DNA from: VGEM01 sp033764265
GTDB taxonomy: Bacteria > Pseudomonadota > Alphaproteobacteria > Rhodospirillales > Rhodospirillaceae
NCBI GenBank assembly: GCA_033764265.1
Contig: JANRJB010000222.1
Location: 1 to 12,375, forward strand
Direction of reading: 5' to 3'
Length of the DNA: 12,375 bases
Shown here: positions 7,282 through 12,375 of the stretch, piece after piece
How the letters are laid out: each line of letters begins with the position of its first letter
How positions within the stretch are numbered: position 1 is the stretch's first letter
The notes under the pieces: model-generated
The model's input: the letters and a program-made list of their open reading frames with translations, nothing else
Told to the model about the DNA's origin: nothing
Databases searched by the model: none
Translations under genes and position numbers: made by a program

Positions 7282-8070
7282 ATGGCCGAGCACGGACTGA
7301 CGGCGCTGTTCGCGGTGGTGGCCTGGTGGCTTAGTACCGGGGCGATCCTTTGGCTGTGTCTGCAGCCGCGCCGCACCCATGGCCGCTCGATGCTGGGCGC
7401 GACCCTGTTGCTGCCGCTGGCGCTGTACGGCCTGGCGGCCAGCGCCGACGACGCCGGTCCGGCGGGCGCCTATGTCGCTTTTGTCAGCGCTCTGGCGGTT
7501 TGGGGTTGGATCGAGATGACCTTTCTGCTGGGCTTCGTTACCGGGCCACGGGTCGCGCCGTGCCCTGACGACGCCACCGGCTGGCGCCGGTTCCGACTGG
7601 CGGCCGAGGCGCTGCTCTACCACGAACTGCTGATCGTCGCGGGCGCGTTGGCCGCGATTGCCCTGACGTGGGATGCGCCCAATCAGACCGGCACGCTGGC
7701 GTTCCTGGTGCTCACCGCCATGCGCATCAGCGCCAAGCTCAACATTTTCCTGGGTGTGCCCAACCTGACCGACGAGTTCATGCCGGCGCACCTTCACTAT
7801 CTGAAGTCATACTTCCGCAAACGGCCGTTCAATGCGCTGTTCCCGGTTTCGGTGATCGCATCGGGGGCGGTGGCGGTGGCGCTGGCGCAGCGCGCGATCG
7901 CCGCCGAGGCGGCGGGCGCCGATGCCGCCGGCACCGTGCTGGTGTGCGCGCTCCTGGCGCTCGCCATCCTGGAGCATTTCTTCATGATGATGCCGCTGCG
8001 CGATGCCGCATTGTGGCGTTGGGCGATGCCGGTCGCGGCCAGCAAGCCCACCGACAAGGGGCGCGTGTGA
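7282..8070 (+). CDS. puhE: Photosynthetic complex assembly protein PuhE
   Basis: This 262-aa polytopic membrane protein (about seven hydrophobic segments) matches PuhE ('photosynthetic complex assembly protein 2'). PuhE affects reaction-centre assembly and bacteriochlorophyll levels. Recognisable conserved segments are YHELLIV, RISAKLNIFLGVPN, HYLKSYFRKRPFN and LEHFFMMMPLRD. I take ATG 7282, just after the puhC stop with AGGG (7269-7272) as ribosome-binding site; the frame is open further upstream but only inside puhC. In Rhodobacter-type clusters acsF (aerobic cyclase) usually lies between puhC and puhE, whereas here only 11 nt separate them. The 3' end overlaps idi by 4 nt. Confidence 0.92.
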   Translation: MAEHGLTALFAVVAWWLSTGAILWLCLQPRRTHGRSMLGATLLLPLALYGLAASADDAGPAGAYVAFVSALAVWGWIEMTFLLGFVTGPRVAPCPDDATGWRRFRLAAEALLYHELLIVAGALAAIALTWDAPNQTGTLAFLVLTAMRISAKLNIFLGVPNLTDEFMPAHLHYLKSYFRKRPFNALFPVSVIASGAVAVALAQRAIAAEAAGADAAGTVLVCALLALAILEHFFMMMPLRDAALWRWAMPVAASKPTDKGRV

Positions 8071-8648
8071 GCCCGCCCGGCGCGGTGTCACGGCTTGCGG
8101 CGAGTGCTGGTGCGAACGACAGCTCCGCCGACGATGCGATCGTGATTCCCGCCATCGCCGCCGATGGCTCGCTGTACCCGATCGATAAGCTGGAGGCCCA
8201 CCGCCGCGGCGCGCTGCACGTGGCGGTGTCGGTATTCGTGTTCTCGGGGCCGGAGTTGCTGATCCAACGCCGCGCCGCCGGCAAGTACCATTCGGCGCTG
8301 ACCTGGGCCAACACCTGCTGTTCGCATCCGCACTGGGGCGAGGCGGTCGATCACGCCGCCGCGCGCCGCTTGGGCGAGGAGCTGGGCCTGGACGTGCCGC
8401 TCACCGCGGCCGGCCAGATCAGCTACTCGGCGGTGGTGTCGCGCGGCCTGATCGAGAACGAGCGCGTCCATGTCTTCCGCGGCGCCGCCGACCAAGACAG
8501 CGTCCGCCTGCGTGTCGACCCGGCCGAGGTCGCCGAAACGCGCTGGGCGCATCCTGACCAGCTGCGGCGGGAGGTGGCGGCCGACCCGGCGGCTTTTGCA
8601 CCCTGGTTCCAGATTTACCTGGCCCGTTGGCCCGAACTGGGGCTGTAA
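8067..8648 (+). CDS. idi: Isopentenyl-diphosphate delta-isomerase, type I
   Basis: Type I Idi interconverts isopentenyl and dimethylallyl diphosphate and so feeds geranylgeranyl diphosphate for bacteriochlorophyll tails and carotenoids. The 193-aa Nudix-fold protein has the full active site: metal-ligand histidines at H45, H51 and H87, the NTCCSHP motif (82-88) with the catalytic Cys (C85 by alignment to E. coli C67), the Glu-rich helix RRLGEELGL (100-108), and IENERVHVF with E130 and E132. About 35 N-terminal residues before the core are variable and low in complexity. The GTG start (8067) overlaps the puhE TGA as GTGA, and AAGGGG (8056-8061) precedes it, so translation is probably coupled to puhE. 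In Rhodobacter capsulatus idi lies next to bchP instead. Confidence 0.95.
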   Translation: MSPPGAVSRLAASAGANDSSADDAIVIPAIAADGSLYPIDKLEAHRRGALHVAVSVFVFSGPELLIQRRAAGKYHSALTWANTCCSHPHWGEAVDHAAARRLGEELGLDVPLTAAGQISYSAVVSRGLIENERVHVFRGAADQDSVRLRVDPAEVAETRWAHPDQLRREVAADPAAFAPWFQIYLARWPELGL

Positions 8649-8775
8649 CGGCGCGTCCGCGCGGAGGCGGTCACGGTGTGGCCTCGCAACGGCCAGCCCC
8701 ACATGTTGTGTCTGACCCGATGGTCCATCGGCAGGAATTGTCGCGGCGGGCTGGGATTGGCTTCGGCTGAAAACG

Positions 8776-8826
8776 AGTTAACGGCTTCTGCGGCCACGCA
8801 AATTCGCCGCGGCCGCGCCGTTGATT
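8776..8826 (+). terminator. Strong imperfect stem-loop, terminator-like or regulatory
   Basis: The left arm AACGGC (8780-8785), a 4-nt bulge TTCT and GCGGCC (8790-8795) pair with GGCCGC (8811-8816) followed directly by GCCGTT (8817-8822). This gives 12 Watson-Crick pairs around a 15-nt loop, and a few more pairs (with G-U) extend the outer stem to 8776/8826. There is no U-tract, so classical intrinsic termination is doubtful; it could protect the 3' end of the puh-idi transcript or shape the next promoter, whose -35 it overlaps. Confidence 0.35.
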
Positions 8827-8852
8827 GACCAGCCACACACCGAAACGATACC
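8825..8852 (+). promoter_or_regulatory. Putative promoter for the 409-aa protein gene
   Basis: TTGACC (8825-8830), a 16-nt spacer and GATACC (8847-8852) make a modest sigma70-type match, giving a leader of about 90 nt. The -35 lies in TTGATTGAC, a 9-mer that also contains the -35 of the candidate lhaA promoter at 3545-3553. Confidence 0.25.
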
Positions 8853-8950
8853 TTCATGGCCAAATCGAACAACAATGATCGGCGCCGGTGGTGTCGCGGT
8901 CGTCCGTGGGAGAGGCCGCCGCTACAACCGTTAGACTAAGGAACGCGTGA

Positions 8951-10180
8951 ATGTCCGAACCGGCAGTTGCTCTGGCCGGCAAAGCCGGTGGGGCCAAGCC
9001 GCTCGATTTGCGGGCGCTGGTTCACGACATGGGCCGGTGGCGCCAGACGCCCGAGCCGGGCGTGAACCTGATCGTGATCAGCGTGTCCAGCGCGTTGCCG
9101 GAAGCCAAGCGCACGGCGACGCTGGTCGACCATCTGGCCGAAGGCGTGACGGTGATCAGCACCAAGCGCTCCGGGACGCTTTACCAGGTCTCCACCTGCG
9201 ACTTCGGCATCATGGTCAAGGTCAACGAGGCCGGACTCGTCAGCCTGGTGCGCGACCTGAAGGTCGAGATGCTGCGCACGATCGAGCGCAACTTTCCCGG
9301 CAGCTTCGGCACCATCGACCAGAGCCGCCTGGTGCTGAGCTACGACCTTGCCCACAACTACCGCTCGGCCGCCGACCGTGTCGCCAAGTTCGCCGAACTG
9401 GCGCAGCGCGCCGCCGAAGGCAGCGAGGACGACAAGAAGCTGCGTGCCCTGACCCACGCCGACATCAAGCGGGTGATGGCTGCGTATGAGAAATTCGGCA
9501 CCGAGAAGTTCGTCAAGGCGTTCATCCGCCACCAGGACACCGTGGTGCGCAAGGACGGCCAGGCGATGAAACCGGCGATGACCGAGTACTTCATCAGCAT
9601 GGACCTGATCCGCAAGCCCTTGTTCGTCGACGTGGAGATGCGCGGCTCGGGCCGCCTGTTCAACGAGTTCACGCTGGTGCTCGACCAGATCATGCTGCAG
9701 GCCTTCAACCAGATGGCCACGCCCGACACGCCGTGCTCGATCAACCTGAACGTGGAAAGCGTGTTCACCCAGGCGTTCGAGACCTTTATCGAGCAGACGC
9801 CGGCCGAGAAGCTCAAACGCGTGGTGTTCGAGTTCCGTCAGTCCAACATCGTCGAGAATTTCGACGAGTTCCAGATTGCCCGCGGCCTGATCCGCAGCAA
9901 GGGCGCCACCATCGCGGTCGACCAGATTTTCCCGCAAACCGTGGGCCTGGTGGACCTGGAGTATATCGGCGCCAGTATGTGCAAGATCCACTGGCGTCAA
10001 GGCGCCGAGGACATCCTGAAAGAGCGCCAGCGCGCCATCAAATACATCCAGGACTGCAACGTCACGCCGATTCTGATCCGCGTCGATGCCGACAAGGCGC
10101 TCGATGTCGGCAAGGCCATGGGCATCACCATGTATCAGGGCTTCCTGATCGACGATATGATGAAAACCCAGGCGGCCTGA
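8951..10180 (+). CDS. Probable degenerate GGDEF-EAL tandem protein (catalytically inactive)
   Basis: This is a 409-aa soluble protein with no signal peptide or membrane helix. Residues about 38-150 follow the strand/helix order of a GGDEF domain, but the signature position reads STCDF (81-85) instead of GGDEF. Residues about 210-405 follow an EAL domain. Kept landmarks are INLN (264-267), an E-x-R segment EFRQ (294-297), a single Asp in VDQIF (323-327, where DDFG is expected), KIH (345-347, for KID) and QGF (396-398, for QGY). The opening ExLxR appears as VDVEMR, and the AEGVE metal-ligand motif reads IRVDA (376-380). Losing the second Asp of DDFG and the late Glu should abolish phosphodiesterase activity, so I infer a binding or protein-protein role, as for other dead EAL proteins. 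The domain call comes from motif reading only. ATG 8951 has AAGGA (8938-8942) at an 8-nt spacing. A membrane phosphatase gene follows after 120 nt. Confidence 0.65.
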   Translation: MSEPAVALAGKAGGAKPLDLRALVHDMGRWRQTPEPGVNLIVISVSSALPEAKRTATLVDHLAEGVTVISTKRSGTLYQVSTCDFGIMVKVNEAGLVSLVRDLKVEMLRTIERNFPGSFGTIDQSRLVLSYDLAHNYRSAADRVAKFAELAQRAAEGSEDDKKLRALTHADIKRVMAAYEKFGTEKFVKAFIRHQDTVVRKDGQAMKPAMTEYFISMDLIRKPLFVDVEMRGSGRLFNEFTLVLDQIMLQAFNQMATPDTPCSINLNVESVFTQAFETFIEQTPAEKLKRVVFEFRQSNIVENFDEFQIARGLIRSKGATIAVDQIFPQTVGLVDLEYIGASMCKIHWRQGAEDILKERQRAIKYIQDCNVTPILIRVDADKALDVGKAMGITMYQGFLIDDMMKTQAA

Positions 10181-10182
10181 CG

Positions 10183-10227
10183 CGCGAACGCGGGCGGCCT
10201 CAAGACCCCGTTCGCGGTCGGCTTTAT
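10183..10227 (+). terminator. Possible terminator after the 409-aa protein gene
   Basis: An 8-bp perfect inverted repeat, CGCGAACG (10183-10190) and CGTTCGCG (10209-10216), has an 18-nt loop. It begins 2 nt after the stop codon and is followed by the short T-rich stretch CTTTATTT (10222-10229). The loop is long and the T-run is broken, so termination may be partial. Confidence 0.35.
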
Positions 10228-10252
10228 TTGAACGCAATCTCCGGTCCATAAT
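10225..10252 (+). promoter_or_regulatory. Possible promoter for the PP2C phosphatase gene
   Basis: CATAAT (10247-10252) matches the -10 consensus at five of six bases. At a 16-nt spacing the -35 position reads TATTTG (10225-10230), a poor match, and the better TTGAAC (10228-10233) is only 13 nt away. A separate transcription start for the phosphatase gene is possible but not certain. Confidence 0.22.
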
Positions 10253-10300
10253 CCGCCGCCGCCGGCATCCGCAGCCGGCGCGCCCCCGGTCCTTCATCTC

Positions 10301-12375
10301 ATGCGCATCCAGACCAAGCTGTTCATCGTTTTGCTGGTGCTGTCGGTGCTGCCGCTGGCGGCGCTGACCTGGCGCGTGCAGCGCGCAACCGAAGGCCTGG
10401 GCCAGTCGATCGTCGAAGGCGGCCGAGCCGCGGTGATCGCCTCGATCGAGGATCAACTGCGTCAGGCGATGGAGTACAGCTCGGACCTGCTGTCGACACG
10501 TCAGCGTCTGGTCGACACGGCCCTGCGCGCCCAGGTGTCTGAGGTCGAGCGGCTGCTTGCTCTGCCGGCCGACCCGGCTGCGGCCGACGGTGCGCCGATC
10601 TATTTCGACTCCGCGTTCCAAAATCCGGTGGCCTGGCCGCCGGGCACCGCGTTGTCGCTCGACCGTTCGGTCATGGCCGGCAACGGACAGATCCAGGCGA
10701 TTCCGATCTCGCGCCTGCATCAGTCGTTCTTCGTGCCTCAGAACGCCGTGCCGAACCCGTCCGAGATGCGCCAGCTCGTGCCATTGACCGAATTCCATGT
10801 CCGCATGGCCGCGGCTAACCCCGACTTGTTCTATTGGCAGTACGTCGCGCTCGAATCCGGGCTGATCGCCGTCTATCCGGGCCACGGCAGCTATCCGTCC
10901 GGTTACGATCCGCGCCGACGGGTCTGGTATCAGTTGGCGATGACCGCCGGCGATTTGGCCTGGACGCCACCGATGCTGGACGCGGCCACCCGGCGTTTGT
11001 TGCTGACCGCGGCGATGCCGGTGCGCGGGCCGGGCGGCCAATTCGTCGGCGTGGCGGCCATCGATGTCGACATTCTGGCTCAACTCGCCTCGATTCATGA
11101 CCAGATGCGCCTCGGCCCCCGCGCGGAGAGTTTCATCGCACGGATGTCCGACGCCGATGGAGACGTCTACATCCCCGGCGAGAGCGACGGTCGGCCGCAG
11201 CTGCGCATCATCGCGTCAAGCAGCCGGGTCGATTCCGGGGCGGCCTGGGACACCAAGGTCGAAGAGCCGGTGTTGGCTTCGCCGGCGGATGGCGATTTCG
11301 CGGCAATGATCGACGATCTTATCGCCGGTAAGGCCGGTCTGCGCCGCCTGGTCCACAAGGATGGCGACGCGATCTGGGTCTACCGGCAGCTGGGGCGCCT
11401 CAGTTCGGTCCTGGTCTACGTGGTGCCGGTGGACGACGTGGAAGGCCTCGCCGACCGCGCCCAGGATTCGATTCGTGAGGCGACCCTGGAACAGGTCCGT
11501 CTGGCGGGTCTGGCCTCGGTCGCGCTGATCGCCCTGGTGGGCCTGGCGGCGATGTTCGCCTCGCGCACTGTCACGCGCCCGCTGCGCGCGTTGGCCGCCA
11601 CCGCGCAGGACCTGGCCGCCGGCGACCTTGAGGCGCGCGCGCCGGTCTCGGGCCGCGATGAGATCGGCGAGCTGGCCGCGGCCTTCAACTCCATGGTGCC
11701 CGAACTGCGTAGCCACATCATGGTGAAGGAATCCCTGGTCATCGCCCGCGACGCCCAGCAACGGCTCTTGCCGGTCGCCGCGCCGCAGGTCGCGGGATTC
11801 GAGATCGCCGGCCACAGCGTCTACAGCGAAGCGATCGGCGGCGACTACTACGACTTCGTGGAAATGACCGATGAGGCGCGCGAACGGCGCATCGGCATCG
11901 TGGTCGGCGATGTCACCGGACACGGCATTCCCGCCGCTCTGACCATGACCGCGGTGCGCGCGTTGGTGCAATCGCACGCCGGCGCGGGCTATTCGGCGCT
12001 GCCGGTGATGCGCGCGGTCAACCGCCACCTGACGGCCGATTCGGCCCGCGGCACATTCGTGACGCTGGTGTTCATGATCATCGAGCCCGGAGCGCGCGGC
12101 ATTCGTTGGATCAGCGCCGGCCATGGACCGATCCTGTTCTACGACGCCGACCGGGACATGGTCGAAGAGCTTGAAGCCCACGATATCCCCCTGGGCGTCC
12201 AGACCGACTGGAACTTCCACGAATCCTACCGTTACCACTGGCCGCGCGCGGGCGTGCTGTTCATCGGCACCGACGGCATCTGGGAATCCCAGAACAGCGC
12301 CGGCGAGATGTTCGGCCGCGATCGGCTGATGGAAGTGGTGCGCGAACACGCGCACCTGTCCGCCACCGACCTCTG
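10301..12375 (+). CDS. Membrane sensor Ser/Thr phosphatase: Cache-HAMP-PP2C (SpoIIE/RsbU/SiaA-like), 3' end cut off
   Basis: At least 691 residues lie before the window edge, without a stop. Order: a membrane helix (about 7-24); an extracytoplasmic double-Cache-like sensor (about 30-395) with the ligand-pocket signature YDPRRRVWY (202-210) and GGQFVGVAAIDVD; a second helix (about 401-421); a HAMP domain (about 421-473) with TRPLRAL and DEIGELAAAFNSM; then a PP2C/SpoIIE domain with metal-binding GGDYYDF (513-519), GDVTGHG (536-542), SAGHGP and GTDGIWES (D658). All expected catalytic Asp residues visible so far are present. Such proteins dephosphorylate anti-sigma antagonist (STAS) proteins or SiaC-like partners in response to an external ligand; the architecture is that of Pseudomonas SiaA. 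ATG 10301 directly precedes a basic residue and the first helix, but no clear Shine-Dalgarno is seen. Ligand and partner are unknown; neighbouring genes to the right would decide. Confidence 0.9.
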   Translation, partial: MRIQTKLFIVLLVLSVLPLAALTWRVQRATEGLGQSIVEGGRAAVIASIEDQLRQAMEYSSDLLSTRQRLVDTALRAQVSEVERLLALPADPAAADGAPIYFDSAFQNPVAWPPGTALSLDRSVMAGNGQIQAIPISRLHQSFFVPQNAVPNPSEMRQLVPLTEFHVRMAAANPDLFYWQYVALESGLIAVYPGHGSYPSGYDPRRRVWYQLAMTAGDLAWTPPMLDAATRRLLLTAAMPVRGPGGQFVGVAAIDVDILAQLASIHDQMRLGPRAESFIARMSDADGDVYIPGESDGRPQLRIIASSSRVDSGAAWDTKVEEPVLASPADGDFAAMIDDLIAGKAGLRRLVHKDGDAIWVYRQLGRLSSVLVYVVPVDDVEGLADRAQDSIREATLEQVRLAGLASVALIALVGLAAMFASRTVTRPLRALAATAQDLAAGDLEARAPVSGRDEIGELAAAFNSMVPELRSHIMVKESLVIARDAQQRLLPVAAPQVAGFEIAGHSVYSEAIGGDYYDFVEMTDEARERRIGIVVGDVTGHGIPAALTMTAVRALVQSHAGAGYSALPVMRAVNRHLTADSARGTFVTLVFMIIEPGARGIRWISAGHGPILFYDADRDMVEELEAHDIPLGVQTDWNFHESYRYHWPRAGVLFIGTDGIWESQNSAGEMFGRDRLMEVVREHAHLSATDL

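Larger units (their letters stand above)
8649..8950. other. Intergenic region between idi and the degenerate GGDEF-EAL gene
   Basis: These 302 bp hold no convincing gene. An 8-bp perfect inverted repeat, TGGGGCTG/CAGCCCCA (8638-8645 and 8694-8701), spans the idi stop with a long loop and no T-run, so it is a poor terminator. A stronger imperfect hairpin (8776-8826) and an overlapping promoter-like element (8825-8852) lie further on. This region marks the likely border between the photosynthesis operon and the signalling genes. Confidence 0.6.

Noticed and set aside
8638..8701. Inverted repeat TGGGGCTG/CAGCCCCA as an idi terminator
   Set aside because: The loop is about 48 nt, there is no T-run, and the left arm lies inside the idi coding end, so it was not listed as a terminator.
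8936..11098. A very long (720-codon) open frame on the minus strand
   Set aside because: It is antisense to two genes with recognisable domains and runs across their intergenic gap. Its product is His/Arg/Asp-rich with no domain, as expected for a shadow frame in GC-rich DNA.
11216..12355. A 379-codon open frame antisense to the PP2C gene
   Set aside because: It is a shadow frame; the plus strand carries the full HAMP and PP2C motifs.

Overview
The window is high-GC DNA from a phototrophic purple bacterium. It holds part of a photosynthesis gene cluster: late bacteriochlorophyll genes and reaction-centre (RC) assembly genes. At its right end are two signalling genes unrelated to pigment synthesis. 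The gene set (BchG, BchP, LhaA, PuhA, PuhB, PuhC, PuhE, Idi) is typical of anoxygenic phototrophic Proteobacteria. An alphaproteobacterium, perhaps of the Rhodospirillales, fits best, but this is inferred from general resemblance and was not tested by phylogeny.

Left part, minus strand: bchG -> PucC-family transporter-like gene (ORF428/Bch2 type) -> bchP. This tightly packed operon carries out the last steps of bacteriochlorophyll a synthesis: esterification of bacteriochlorophyllide by BchG, then reduction of the geranylgeranyl tail to phytyl by BchP. bchP runs off the left edge. A 517-bp divergent intergenic region (3301-3817) follows, with promoter-like elements on both strands and a possible 36-codon upstream ORF that overlaps the lhaA start.

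Middle part, plus strand: lhaA -> puhA -> puhB -> puhC -> puhE -> idi. LhaA, PuhB, PuhC and PuhE are assembly factors for the RC-LH1 core and PuhA is the RC H subunit. Idi supplies dimethylallyl diphosphate for the pigment tails and carotenoids, and its GTG start overlaps the puhE stop by 4 nt. Two departures from the familiar layout stand out: bchFNBHLM is not upstream of lhaA, and acsF is absent between puhC and puhE.

Right part, plus strand: after a 302-bp gap with a strong imperfect hairpin comes a 409-aa cytosolic protein. I read it as a tandem GGDEF-EAL protein with both active sites destroyed. It is followed by a membrane-anchored Cache-HAMP-PP2C (SpoIIE/RsbU/SiaA-like) phosphatase that runs off the right edge. 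The pair looks like a signalling module bordering the photosynthesis cluster. It is the least understood part of the window.
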